From: a virus
Direction: 5' to 3' (one strand)
DNA length: 34,372 nt
IMG/VR virus record: IMGVR_UViG_3300032297_000153
Location: 1-34,372 of that record
Shown: piece after piece, positions 16,050-21,348 of the stretch
Layout: every line of letters starts with the position of its first letter
How positions within the stretch are numbered: position 1 is the stretch's first letter
Translations under genes and position numbers: made by a program
The notes under the pieces: model-generated
The model's database searches: none
What the model was told of the DNA's origin: nothing
What the model saw: only the letters and a program-made list of their open reading frames with translations

Positions 16050-16802
16050 ATGAGCAAAAAACCTATAGTTGTGTATTGGTCTCCATATGTCGATGATGCA
16101 TCTGAGCCAGACTGGTCATTCTTATACCCCAAACCAACAACACTCTTTAAGGATCACTTTAAGAACAAAGATCCAGAAAGTACAAACCATTTATTCATGT
16201 GTCCAGCAAGTGCTCTAAAGATGAAGAAAACCTTGGTTTTTAACTCTCCAATGTCTTTTGGATATAACTATGACTTTTCTGGAGATAAACAAGAACTAAG
16301 TATTAGTGGCAGAAGTGGCCTTTTAATGTATCAGGCTAGACCTAGGATGCTTAGTAATGGACCTAATTTTAAGATTGGATTGGGATATTCTTTCTTTGCC
16401 AGCGAAAGCCTAGAGGTTTCTTTCACTTCCCCGTTTTTTCATAAAGCCAAATATATGGAGAGTTGTTCCACTATCCCTGGAAATTTTGATATTGGAAATT
16501 GGTATAGGCCTTATAGCATAGAAATACAAACCTGGTCAGATAAAGGAAATATTGAGTTTGTAGAGGGTGAGCCTTTGTTCTATGCTGAGTTTAAAACAGA
16601 TAGGCCAGTTATTATCAAAAGATATAAAAATACAGAAAGTCTAACAAAATTTTCTCATGCTTGTATGGAGACTCCACAGATGTTTGGTCTTAACCAAACC
16701 TTAAAGAAAAAATATGAACAATTTAGATCTGTTGGTTTGCGTGAAAAGGTTCTTCATGAAATAACTCAAAACCTTTATGAAGAAGATCCTTTAGAACTAT
16801 AA
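16050..16802 (+). CDS. conserved phage protein, remote GTPIAQIIPFKR-family relative (250 aa)
   Basis: Start at MSKKPIVVYWSPY, 1 nt after the upstream stop. Remote similarity to the paralogues at 4574 and 9867: a LYPKP-T segment near the start, a CPASALKMKKT block corresponding to their C-P--D motif, GLGYSFFASESLEVSFTSPFF for GYS, and the closing GEPLFYAEFKTDRPVIIKR for the P--AQIIPFKR block. Its C-terminal helix-rich extension (SVGLREKVLHEITQNLYEE) is its own. No known activity. Convergent with the tiny minus-strand gene at 16810. Confidence 0.65.
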   Translation: MSKKPIVVYWSPYVDDASEPDWSFLYPKPTTLFKDHFKNKDPESTNHLFMCPASALKMKKTLVFNSPMSFGYNYDFSGDKQELSISGRSGLLMYQARPRMLSNGPNFKIGLGYSFFASESLEVSFTSPFFHKAKYMESCSTIPGNFDIGNWYRPYSIEIQTWSDKGNIEFVEGEPLFYAEFKTDRPVIIKRYKNTESLTKFSHACMETPQMFGLNQTLKKKYEQFRSVGLREKVLHEITQNLYEEDPLEL

Positions 16803-16817
16803 CAAAAAGTTATATAT
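16799..16817. repeat. 19-nt repeat, copy 2
   Basis: Identical to 15294-15312. Here it lies between two convergent genes and overlaps both stop codons. It can form a TATAAC/GTTATA hairpin with an A5 loop (a T5 loop on the other strand). Confidence 0.6.
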
Positions 16818-16923
16818 CTAAAACCTCTTCGTCAAGTTCAAGTTCTGGTTTAGGTTGAACTATGCCTATAGCCCCATTTACCAAACCAAGTTTAGACTTG
16901 TTTACTGGTTTGAGTTCTCCCAT
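16810..16923 (-). CDS. 37-aa hypothetical protein
   Basis: ATG at 16923, with GGGAGA about 9 nt upstream, inside the end of the preceding 39-aa gene (22-nt overlap). The product begins MGELKPVNKSKLGLVNGAIG and ends in an acidic tail (PELELDEEVLDI). Small size, but the overlap, ribosome binding site and convergent arrangement support it. Unknown function. Confidence 0.5.
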   Translation of the reverse strand: MGELKPVNKSKLGLVNGAIGIVQPKPELELDEEVLDI

Positions 16924-17021
16924 GTGACAGGATCTCCCTTTTGGTCTGTTTCTACTATAGGTTTTGATTCAAAGTGGAATTCTTCATCCCAGGCAGATTC
17001 TAGATTATCTAATATTCCCAT
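16902..17021 (-). CDS. 39-aa acidic hypothetical protein
   Basis: Begins MGILDNLESAWDEEFHFES and ends VTWENSNQ. TATAAT (17029-17034) lies 7 nt before the ATG: leaderless. Tiny proteins with a WDEEF-FES pattern occur in several phages close to virion genes, without known function. A longer frame to 17144 passes through the promoter and is rejected. Confidence 0.6.
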   Translation of the reverse strand: MGILDNLESAWDEEFHFESKPIVETDQKGDPVTWENSNQ

Positions 17022-17165
17022 ACCGTCAATTATACCCCAAATCTGAAAAATTTTGTAAAAACCAAAATAGCCAAAATCTGAATATTTTGTCCAGATGTAT
17101 GATACATATATATGTAAAAATAAACAAAAATAAATAGTGAGCACACTACGACGATCTCTCTATGT

Positions 17166-17237
17166 AGTAGTACCCACTAAATTAATTGCACTGGTACCCG
17201 CAAAATTATTGCGAGTAGTACCCGCTAAATTTTATTT
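17166..17237. repeat. three tandem 24-bp repeats
   Basis: Units 17166-17189, 17190-17213 and 17214-17237 share TRGTACCCRCWAAATT. The third unit covers the last codons of the minus-strand gene at 17225. The middle unit contains a small perfect hairpin (CGCAA/TTGCG). Confidence 0.65.
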
Positions 17238-17404
17238 TCTCCTTGCAAGTATCCGTCTATACCTAGTAGGTCGCAAGTTACTTTCATGCGTTGCGTAGGT
17301 AGTAGCGTACTCTTGAACAATTCTATAAAGTCATAGACCTCTTGCTTTGTTGAGAGATTGATATTGCGAGTGTTACCTTGCATTGAGGTTAGTGTTACTT
17401 TCAT
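17225..17404 (-). CDS. 59-aa protein, paralogue of the 58-aa gene at 18864
   Basis: The product starts MKVTLTSMQGNTRNINLSTK and ends with TCDLLGIDGYLQGENKI. It aligns along its whole length with the plus-strand product at 18864-19040 (ITLKLTSFNGTTKAMSFST ... SCDTLGISGHLKGNK), so the two are paralogues on opposite strands. The ATG follows the preceding stop directly (TAAATG). Predicted small alpha/beta fold. Unknown function. The C-terminal codons run into a 24-bp tandem repeat. Confidence 0.7.
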   Translation of the reverse strand: MKVTLTSMQGNTRNINLSTKQEVYDFIELFKSTLLPTQRMKVTCDLLGIDGYLQGENKI

Positions 17405-17572
17405 TTAGTTTCCTACACTTTCTAATAGTTCTGCCATAGCAATTTGGATTTGATTGTATGCGTTAGCACAATCGTAGCAATATGTCTCGGTAGGAATACC
17501 GCCGAGCATGAGAGCGGCGATACCGCTATAAACTAGTTCTGTGTTCTCACAGTGAATAACTTTGCATTTCAT
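17405..17572 (-). CDS. 55-aa protein with possible metal-binding cysteines
   Basis: Begins MKCKVIHCENTELVYSGIAA and contains a second pair in TYCYDCANAY, giving C3, C8 and CxxC. Stop and start are directly adjacent to the neighbours (TAAATG on both sides), as expected for a polycistronic set. Similar CxxC mini-proteins fill the divergent operon. Function unknown. Confidence 0.6.
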   Translation of the reverse strand: MKCKVIHCENTELVYSGIAALMLGGIPTETYCYDCANAYNQIQIAMAELLESVGN

Positions 17573-17668
17573 TTATTTATTTTCCTTTTTAGTTAGTAGT
17601 TCTAGGGCTTGTGCAAGGCTCTCCTTGCGTTGCGCTTCAACGTGCGCCTTGAATTCATCTAAGTTCAT
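17573..17668 (-). CDS. 31-aa charged peptide
   Basis: MNLDEFKAHVEAQRKESLAQ continuing to LTKKENK; predicted as one amphipathic helix. Its ATG overlaps the upstream stop (ATGA) and its stop touches the next ATG, which supports translation in spite of the length. Unknown function. Confidence 0.5.
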   Translation of the reverse strand: MNLDEFKAHVEAQRKESLAQALELLTKKENK

Positions 17669-17844
17669 TTAGACACTTTCCAATCTGTCCACATAGGTAG
17701 ACGCTCTGGGTCGGTATCGTTGTACCAACGCTCAATATTTTGTTCACAATTTTCGCAGAAGGTGAATTGGTCATCTCCTACCATTGAGATAGCGGATACA
17801 TGAGGTGTATGCTCTTTGCATACTGTGTTTGTTAGTGTAGTCAT
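17665..17844 (-). CDS. 59-aa CxxC protein, first gene of a minus-strand operon
   Basis: MTTLTNTVCKEHTPHVSAIS followed by FTFCENCEQNIERWY and ending MWTDWKVSK. C9/H12/H15 and CENC could form a zinc ribbon. AAAGGTGG lies about 7 nt upstream. The four genes 17844-17225 are tightly packed and read away from the plus-strand operon at 18330. The leader before this gene is long (about 210 nt from the predicted start site) and carries the SOS-type and Crp-like sites. Confidence 0.65.
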   Translation of the reverse strand: MTTLTNTVCKEHTPHVSAISMVGDDQFTFCENCEQNIERWYNDTDPERLPMWTDWKVSK

Positions 17845-17961
17845 TTTAGACCACCTTTCTTTTTTTGCTAATATTTATTTTCTTACTATGTAAGTGTAAC
17901 ACACAAAACCCGTACTGTCTAGTATACTGGCTAGTAGTCTCACTATTTGGAGCGTGTGCTC

Positions 17962-17977
17962 TGTGATATAGGTCACT
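17962..17977. promoter_or_regulatory. Crp/GlxR-like palindrome (one mismatch)
   Basis: TGTGA-tatagg-TCACT: one base off the TGTGA-N6-TCACA consensus. It lies in the long leader of the minus operon, 16 bp from the SOS-type site. Confidence 0.55.
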
Positions 17978-17993
17978 TATTTGCTACGCTCAC

Positions 17994-18009
17994 CCGAACA
18001 TCTGTTCGG
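17994..18009. promoter_or_regulatory. LexA-type SOS box
   Basis: CCGAACATCTGTTCGG is a 16-bp interrupted palindrome containing CGAAC-N4-GTTCG, the consensus for LexA of Gram-positive and actinobacterial hosts. It lies about 48 bp downstream of the start site predicted for the minus-strand promoter at 18064-18092, where a bound repressor could block elongation. A hairpin terminator is less likely because no T-run follows. Confidence 0.6.
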
Positions 18010-18063
18010 TTTATTTGGTAGGCTCACTGACCTTTTTAACCTTATTTAATTTTTGATACTGTA

Positions 18064-18092
18064 AGTATAGCATAGAAATGTCAAAAAGTCAA
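18064..18092 (-). promoter_or_regulatory. sigma70-type promoter of the minus operon
   Basis: On the minus strand TTGACT (18087-18092), a 17-nt spacer, then TATACT (18064-18069). Start site predicted near 18057. Confidence 0.7.
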
Positions 18093-18113
18093 GTCCAAAC
18101 ACGGCGTGTCGTG

Positions 18114-18129
18114 TGTGATTTACACCACA
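18114..18129. promoter_or_regulatory. degenerate Crp-like palindrome
   Basis: TGTGA-tttaca-CCACA; one mismatch in the right half. It lies just upstream of the -35 box of the minus-strand promoter. Confidence 0.4.
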
Positions 18130-18149
18130 AAAAAAAATTCGACAAAAAG

Positions 18150-18179
18150 TTATCCACAGGGTGAGGATAGTTATACACA
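18150..18179 (+). promoter_or_regulatory. pair of DnaA-type boxes
   Basis: TTATCCACA (18150-18158) and TTATACACA (18171-18179), 21 bp apart, i.e. on the same face of the helix. Both are followed by GGGTGA. Confidence 0.65.
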
Positions 18180-18195
18180 GGGTGATCTTTGCAAA

Positions 18196-18211
18196 TGTGA
18201 GGTTAATCACA
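18196..18211. promoter_or_regulatory. perfect Crp/GlxR-like palindrome
   Basis: TGTGA-ggttaa-TCACA upstream of the plus operon; the centre is about 66 bp before the -10 box. Confidence 0.7.
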
Positions 18212-18252
18212 TATCCAATATGTCCGATTTCGCCTTTAATGTCCAAGTCCAT

Positions 18253-18275
18253 TTGTCAGACCCCTCTGTTATACT
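18253..18275 (+). promoter_or_regulatory. phage-type promoter TTGTCA-N11-TATACT
   Basis: TTGTCA, 11 nt, TATACT with TGT before the -10. The same spacing recurs at five other sites in the window. No usual -35 box at 17 nt. Confidence 0.65.
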
Positions 18276-18329
18276 TCTATATATAGAAGGTTGAAAAAGA
18301 AGTAAGCCCCTTAAAGAAAGGAAGTCCAA

Positions 18330-18575
18330 ATGACTTCACTAAATAACTATTACTCAGAAATCCGTAGCGATATCGCTAAAGATTTTGGCTTAGAGAGTGC
18401 AGGATACGCACCTAGCGTTAGCCCTCTCCCTATCCGTATCGCTCAGCGTATTGCTAATAAATACCCTAGCGATTTCTCACAAGGTAGATTTAACTCTACC
18501 CTTAATCCTAAAGCGGTTATTATCGCTCAGCGATATGTCGCTATCATGTCCGTACTAAAGAAAGGCGGTAACTAA
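18330..18575 (+). CDS. 81-aa hypothetical protein, first gene of operon 1
   Basis: MTSLNNYYSEIRSDIAKDFG, then a Pro-containing linker and a basic C-terminal half (RIAQRIANKYPSDFSQGRF, PKAVIIAQRYVAIMSVLKKGGN). Predicted mostly helical and basic, compatible with nucleic-acid binding, but no known DNA-binding fold is recognised. GAAAGGAAG is placed 8 nt upstream. It heads a run of seven tightly packed genes driven by the promoter at 18253. Confidence 0.7.
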   Translation: MTSLNNYYSEIRSDIAKDFGLESAGYAPSVSPLPIRIAQRIANKYPSDFSQGRFNSTLNPKAVIIAQRYVAIMSVLKKGGN

Positions 18576-18577
18576 TA

Positions 18578-18700
18578 ATGAGTTGCCCACTATGTAAATC
18601 GCTTCTATGGAAAGAGCGTTGGTATAAAAATACTTTCCACCTCATCTGCTCAGTATGCAATACTAAGCGCATAATCAAAAGAACGAAAGGACTTAAATAA
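18578..18700 (+). CDS. 40-aa zinc-ribbon-like protein
   Basis: MSCPLCKSLLWKERWYKNTF ... CSVCNTKRIIKRTKGLK. Two CxxC pairs 22 residues apart make a classical zinc ribbon, and the tail is strongly basic. TAATG overlap with the next gene. Could bind nucleic acid or a host protein; no closer identification. Confidence 0.65.
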   Translation: MSCPLCKSLLWKERWYKNTFHLICSVCNTKRIIKRTKGLK

Positions 18701-18864
18701 TGAGTACACTATATCCTCTCCGCTCAGTATGCGGTAACACCTACTCTCATGTAGATATCTATGACCATAACTTAAACCCTCATGGGTCTATCTGTTGTGA
18801 TAATTGCGAAAGCATTTTAATCTGCCGTAAGGCTTGGGACTTTCTATATAAGGGGGTTAAGTAA
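18700..18864 (+). CDS. 54-aa Cys-rich protein
   Basis: MSTLYPLRSVCGNTYSHVDI ... SICCDNCESILICRKAWDF. One Cys near residue 11, a CCDNC cluster and one more Cys suggest a zinc site with His17. TAATG overlaps at both ends show translational coupling with its neighbours. Confidence 0.6.
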   Translation: MSTLYPLRSVCGNTYSHVDIYDHNLNPHGSICCDNCESILICRKAWDFLYKGVK

Positions 18865-19040
18865 TGATAACGCTTAAACTAACTTCGTTTAATGGTACTA
18901 CTAAGGCTATGTCCTTCAGTACCCCGTCAGATGTGCGTACATATATCAGCGCACTAAGTAATGCACTACCTAAATCAGTAGTGTTGCAGGTATCTTGCGA
19001 TACCCTTGGAATATCAGGACACTTGAAAGGTAATAAATAA
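18864..19040 (+). CDS. 58-aa protein, paralogue of the minus-strand gene at 17225
   Basis: MITLKLTSFNGTTKAMSFST ... VLQVSCDTLGISGHLKGNK. Same length and motif order as the 59-aa product at 17225-17404 (beta strand, NGxT, ST-x-x-V, helix, V-CD-LGI-G-L-G). Two copies on either side of a divergent promoter suggest duplication. TAATG overlaps at both ends. Unknown function. Confidence 0.7.
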   Translation: MITLKLTSFNGTTKAMSFSTPSDVRTYISALSNALPKSVVLQVSCDTLGISGHLKGNK

Positions 19041-19186
19041 TGACTAAATATAATGTACTCATCTCCTATGTCGTAGAGGCAGAGGACGAAATGAGAGCCG
19101 TATTCGCTCTTAATAAATCACTAATGCCACTTAGCGAAAATGAACTCTCTAAGTTTGACGCATTTCTAGTAGAGGAGGCTCAGTAA
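19040..19186 (+). CDS. 48-aa hypothetical protein
   Basis: MTKYNVLISYVVEAEDEMRA and a helix-rich acidic C-terminus (PLSENELSKFDAFLVEEAQ). The first part, a beta strand followed by EAEDEMRAVFAL, resembles the 78-aa gene at 27785 (VAVTYYFIVEADSAEQAEE) and the 135-aa gene at 24758 (VEVTVTYNLTLTVPHDEDVE), which may share a small alpha/beta fold. TAATG coupling on both sides. Confidence 0.6.
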   Translation: MTKYNVLISYVVEAEDEMRAVFALNKSLMPLSENELSKFDAFLVEEAQ

Positions 19187-19365
19187 TGAGTATTGAACTA
19201 AGAGATGTACTTTCTACCTGCCGTCAAATTCGTGGAAACGATAGAGACTCAGGCACACACTATTTGCTTGGATATCTTTGGGCAAATACTTCTGATAAAG
19301 AAAAAATGAGAATTGCAAAATTATTTGCAGATGATCTTGCAGAGTTAGGAAATGATAATGAATAA
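19186..19365 (+). CDS. 59-aa hypothetical protein
   Basis: MSIELRDVLSTCRQIRGNDR followed by a mainly helical part (HYLLGYLWANTSDKEKMRIAKLFADDLAEL). No motif recognised. The TAATG overlap with the gene before and an 8-nt overlap with the next one place it firmly in operon 1. Confidence 0.65.
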   Translation: MSIELRDVLSTCRQIRGNDRDSGTHYLLGYLWANTSDKEKMRIAKLFADDLAELGNDNE

Positions 19366-19462
19366 TTTTTATCAAACTTTTTTCGTAAGTGGTAATGCAT
19401 TGCTATGGTTTTCACTTGCCTGCGGAATTACTGGATTTTATTTATTCGTGAAAGGCGAATAA
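19358..19462 (+). CDS. 34-aa single-pass membrane peptide
   Basis: MNNFYQTFFVSGNALLWFSL, then a hydrophobic segment (WFSLACGITGFYLFV, residues 17-31) and a short charged end KGE. Predicted to sit in the cytoplasmic membrane. Last gene of operon 1, overlapping the previous one by 8 nt. Several other tiny membrane peptides occur at operon ends here. Confidence 0.55.
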   Translation: MNNFYQTFFVSGNALLWFSLACGITGFYLFVKGE

Positions 19463-19510
19463 TTTTTCGAACGCACTCGGGCGTGTCTTAGCCTTGAGTT
19501 TACGTTTACG

Positions 19511-19526
19511 TGTGAGATAAAACACA
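19511..19526. promoter_or_regulatory. degenerate Crp-like palindrome
   Basis: TGTGA-gataaa-ACACA; one mismatch in the right half, 22 bp upstream of the promoter at 19548. Confidence 0.45.
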
Positions 19527-19547
19527 CCTGGTTTACGGCGTGTCGGC

Positions 19548-19576
19548 TTGACTTTTGGGGATTAGTGTGCTAATAT
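19548..19576 (+). promoter_or_regulatory. sigma70-type promoter P1 of operon 2
   Basis: TTGACT, 17-nt spacer, TAATAT. A second promoter of the phage type lies 90 bp downstream. Confidence 0.55.
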
Positions 19577-19610
19577 AGTTATATAAACAATTGAATAATG
19601 ACCAAAACAG

Positions 19611-19626
19611 TGTGACCAACCTCACA
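19611..19626. promoter_or_regulatory. perfect Crp/GlxR-like palindrome
   Basis: TGTGA-ccaacc-TCACA, between promoters P1 and P2, followed 14 nt later by AATGTCCG (19641-19648). Confidence 0.7.
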
Positions 19627-19663
19627 TTCAAAATGTACCAAATGTCCGAATTTGGATTTGAGA

Positions 19664-19686
19664 ATGTCGGACCAAAATGCTATAAT
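19664..19686 (+). promoter_or_regulatory. phage-type promoter ATGTCG-N11-TATAAT (P2)
   Basis: ATGTCG, 11 nt, TATAAT with TGC before the -10. GACC and AA inside the spacer match the promoter at 24135. Confidence 0.65.
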
Positions 19687-19720
19687 AGAATTATCAACAA
19701 AAAGAAAGTGAGACAAACTT

Positions 19721-19924
19721 ATGTCTGCAAATGTATACACAATAGCCAGCCTACTCGTAGGAACACAATACAACTCTCGCACCTTACAAGGTGAAATTGT
19801 AACCGCAGAGGAACACCCTCAAGCCGTATGGTATCAAGGTTGCGAAACTTACCTAGTAAAGATTCGCACACCTTATTCATATAAAGACCACTACCGCACC
19901 GTTGCAGTAAAGGTTGGTGAGTAA
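19721..19924 (+). CDS. 67-aa hypothetical protein, first gene of operon 2
   Basis: MSANVYTIASLLVGTQYNSR, then TLQGEIVTAEEHPQAVWY and TYLVKIRTPYSYKDHYRTVAVKVGE. Beta-rich, of the size of an SH3-like barrel; this is a pattern guess. AAAGAAAG lies upstream. The stop overlaps the next start (TAATG). Confidence 0.65.
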   Translation: MSANVYTIASLLVGTQYNSRTLQGEIVTAEEHPQAVWYQGCETYLVKIRTPYSYKDHYRTVAVKVGE

Positions 19925-20091
19925 TGAGTAAAGTTATTGACCAAACCGAATTCTATGAAATCATAGACGAAGCGTATATGTGTTGCGATGAACACCAATT
20001 CAAATACTATTGCAAAACTTGCTACGAGTTTATGGGTTGCCAGTTCTGCCAATTTGACCCTTACTCACAATGTGATGGGTGCGTGGAATAA
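19924..20091 (+). CDS. 55-aa protein with multiple CxxC motifs
   Basis: MSKVIDQTEFYEIIDEAYMC, then CDEHQFKYYCKTCYEF-MGCQFC-QFDPYSQCDGC. Nine Cys and one His allow two zinc-binding sites, similar to tandem zinc ribbons. TAATG overlaps at both ends. Possibly a protein-binding module; function unknown. Confidence 0.65.
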   Translation: MSKVIDQTEFYEIIDEAYMCCDEHQFKYYCKTCYEFMGCQFCQFDPYSQCDGCVE

Positions 20092-20222
20092 TGGGAGAAA
20101 TTGCGGGAATGTGGTTATGCGATAACTGCGAAACAATTGCCTATGTGTCGGTGGAAGCCGATATGCTAAGAGTAACACAATGCGCTTGTGTAATGCTATC
20201 TAGAACAACAAACAACAACTAA
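20091..20222 (+). CDS. 43-aa Cys-containing hypothetical protein
   Basis: MGEIAGMWLCDNCETIAYVS ... RVTQCACVML. CxxC plus CxC could bind one zinc ion. It ends in a TTNNN tail. TAATG overlap with the upstream gene. No homologue recognised. Confidence 0.55.
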   Translation: MGEIAGMWLCDNCETIAYVSVEADMLRVTQCACVMLSRTTNNN

Positions 20223-20238
20223 CAAAGGACAGATAAAA

Positions 20239-20445
20239 ATGGTACAAATTCAACACTCACTAAATTTCGTTACAGAAGTAGACGAAACTCACCCAGTAGG
20301 TATTCGCCTGCTATCACTACCTCAAGAAATGCAAATTGCTATGCTTGAGTCAATGCTCAAAGAATTGCTAGCGCCTGCTATTCAGCCAGCAATTGACCAC
20401 ATCAACGAAGGTGGCTCATATGCAATTCTAAAGGTGGCCGAATAA
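20239..20445 (+). CDS. 68-aa hypothetical protein
   Basis: MVQIQHSLNFVTEVDETHPV followed by a helical core (QEMQIAMLESMLKELLAPAIQPAIDHI) and a final strand (GSYAILKVAE). AAAGGA is upstream. The stop overlaps the next start by one base. Amphipathic helix suggests dimerisation. Unknown function. Confidence 0.65.
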   Translation: MVQIQHSLNFVTEVDETHPVGIRLLSLPQEMQIAMLESMLKELLAPAIQPAIDHINEGGSYAILKVAE

Positions 20446-20615
20446 TGATGACTCGCAAAGACTATGTAGCCGTTGCAGAAATTCTTTCATCGTATAAAGA
20501 TTTGATAGGTGATGAATTTACTTTTGAAGATTTGGTGGAAGATTTCTCTGGAATGTTTGCAGAGGATAATCCAAATTTCAAACACGAAATATTTAGAGAG
20601 GCGTGCATGAAATGA
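20445..20615 (+). CDS. 56-aa hypothetical protein
   Basis: MMTRKDYVAVAEILSSYKDL then FEDLVEDFSGMFAEDNPNFKHEIFREACMK. Three helices are predicted. The MTRKDYVAVAEIL start with a NPNF-x-x-x-x-F end resembles small phage proteins present in many actinophages, of unknown function. It overlaps the next gene by 4 nt. Confidence 0.65.
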   Translation: MMTRKDYVAVAEILSSYKDLIGDEFTFEDLVEDFSGMFAEDNPNFKHEIFREACMK

Positions 20616-20677
20616 CCACAGCAATAATTATTTTTGCAATTTGTTTTATTGCAGTGTTAATGTTCGCTGGCTCGTAA
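20612..20677 (+). CDS. 21-aa membrane peptide
   Basis: MTTAIIIFAICFIAVLMFAG plus S: almost entirely one hydrophobic helix. ATGA overlap with the preceding stop. Another 21-aa membrane peptide of the same plan is at 23008. Could be a toxin-like or regulatory micropeptide, or not made at all. Confidence 0.45.
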   Translation: MTTAIIIFAICFIAVLMFAGS

Positions 20678-20689
20678 TTCAAAAGATCC

Positions 20690-20721
20690 TAAGCATGATC
20701 TAAAACTGCTTAAATTTTTTT
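20690..20721 (+). terminator. operon-end hairpin with U-tract (copy 1, compensated variant)
   Basis: TAAGCA/TGCTTA stem with an 11-nt loop containing CTAAAAC, then AATTTTTTT. The second pair is A-T here but G-C in the other copies, a compensated change. Confidence 0.7.
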
Positions 20722-20730
20722 CGAACCGAG

Positions 20731-20760
20731 TTATCCACAGGCTGCATTAAGTTATCCACA
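20731..20760 (+). promoter_or_regulatory. pair of perfect DnaA boxes
   Basis: TTATCCACA at 20731-20739 and 20752-20760, same strand, 21 bp apart, the same spacing as the pair at 18150. Confidence 0.7.
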
Positions 20761-20770
20761 GCCCTTTACG

Positions 20771-20786
20771 TGTGAGATTTATCACA
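20771..20786. promoter_or_regulatory. perfect Crp/GlxR-like palindrome
   Basis: TGTGA-gattta-TCACA, followed after 5 nt by AATGTCCG (20792-20799). Confidence 0.7.
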
Positions 20787-20823
20787 CTCCAAATGTCCGA
20801 TTTACCCCTTTACGGATTATCTT

Positions 20824-20846
20824 TTGTCTCCCCAGTATGATAGGAT
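20824..20846 (+). promoter_or_regulatory. phage-type promoter TTGTCT-N11-TAGGAT
   Basis: TTGTCT, 11 nt, TAGGAT with TGA before the -10. The weakest -10 of the set, but the spacing is exact. Confidence 0.5.
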
Positions 20847-20876
20847 ATTTATATCAACTCAGAAAGAAGGCTCACC

Positions 20877-21026
20877 ATGACCGCATATACCTGCATACAA
20901 TGTAATGAAAACTCAGTAGACATTACTGCACTTTATTGCTTCCGTTGCTACCTTGACCGAGAGGTAGAAGCGATGATAGAGTATGACTATATAAACCAAC
21001 TATTCCTAACGAAAGAGGCTAACTAA
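20877..21026 (+). CDS. 49-aa zinc-ribbon-like protein, first gene of operon 3
   Basis: MTAYTCIQCNENSVDITALY-CFRC, then an acidic helical tail (YLDREVEAMIEYDYINQLFLTKEAN). Two CxxC pairs 13 residues apart. AGAAAGAAGG lies upstream. It heads six close-packed genes. Function unknown. Confidence 0.65.
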   Translation: MTAYTCIQCNENSVDITALYCFRCYLDREVEAMIEYDYINQLFLTKEAN

Positions 21027-21027
21027 T

Positions 21028-21138
21028 ATGGATTTCTATGACGACTACTACGAGACAGATATGCTACGCCCAGACGCTAAGGCTTGCTATTGCAAACTTC
21101 ACTCAATTTGTACCAACTGCATGAAAGGATATAACTAA
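21028..21138 (+). CDS. 36-aa Cys-rich peptide
   Basis: MDFYDDYYETDMLRPDAKAC, then YCKLHSICTNCMKGYN. C20, C22, H25, C28 and C31 give a compact metal-binding tail after an acidic, Tyr-rich start. It overlaps the next ATG (TAATG) and starts 1 nt after the previous stop. Confidence 0.6.
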   Translation: MDFYDDYYETDMLRPDAKACYCKLHSICTNCMKGYN

Positions 21139-21347
21139 TGGAATATAACTACTCACTAACAGTTTCCTATGACGGAGAACTTGTATCAACAACACGAAGC
21201 GCAGATATGCTAGAAATAGTAACTGCGTGGAATAAGTGTGTAGACTTTGGCGACGCTAAAGAATACGCAACCTATAACTTGTCCGACCCTATTGGCAAGA
21301 TGTATACTAAGACATTCTATCGCAACGGAAAGGTAAGTGTAAAATAA
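21138..21347 (+). CDS. 69-aa conserved actinophage-type hypothetical protein
   Basis: MEYNYSLTVSYDGELVSTTR, SADMLEIVTAWNKCVDFGDA, KEYATYNLSDPIGKMYTKTF and a final strand RNGKVSVK. The layout of strand, helix and strand, with a G-D-AKE-A-Y centre, is one I associate with actinophage early proteins. No biochemical role known. Confidence 0.65.
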   Translation: MEYNYSLTVSYDGELVSTTRSADMLEIVTAWNKCVDFGDAKEYATYNLSDPIGKMYTKTFYRNGKVSVK

Positions 21348-21348
21348 T

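Larger units (their letters stand above)
17845..18329. other. divergent regulatory region, no gene
   Basis: Separates the minus operon (17844) from the plus operon (18330). Contents from left to right: Crp-like site 17962, LexA-like site 17994, minus-strand promoter 18064-18092, degenerate Crp-like site 18114, two DnaA-type boxes 18150 and 18171, perfect Crp-like site 18196, ATGTCCG 18220, plus-strand promoter 18253-18275. A minus-strand open frame of 68 codons overlaps these sites and is not considered a gene. Confidence 0.75.

Noticed and set aside
17994-18009. Hairpin CCGAAC/GTTCGG as an intrinsic terminator
   Set aside because: The loop would be only 4 nt and no T-run follows on either strand; the LexA-type reading fits better.
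18046-18252. Minus-strand 68-codon frame in the divergent regulatory region
   Set aside because: It overlaps two promoters, DnaA boxes and Crp-like sites, and has no ribosome binding site.
19579-19794. Open frames on both strands over the P1/P2 promoter region
   Set aside because: They run through the promoter, palindrome and start of the real gene at 19721; no initiation signal.
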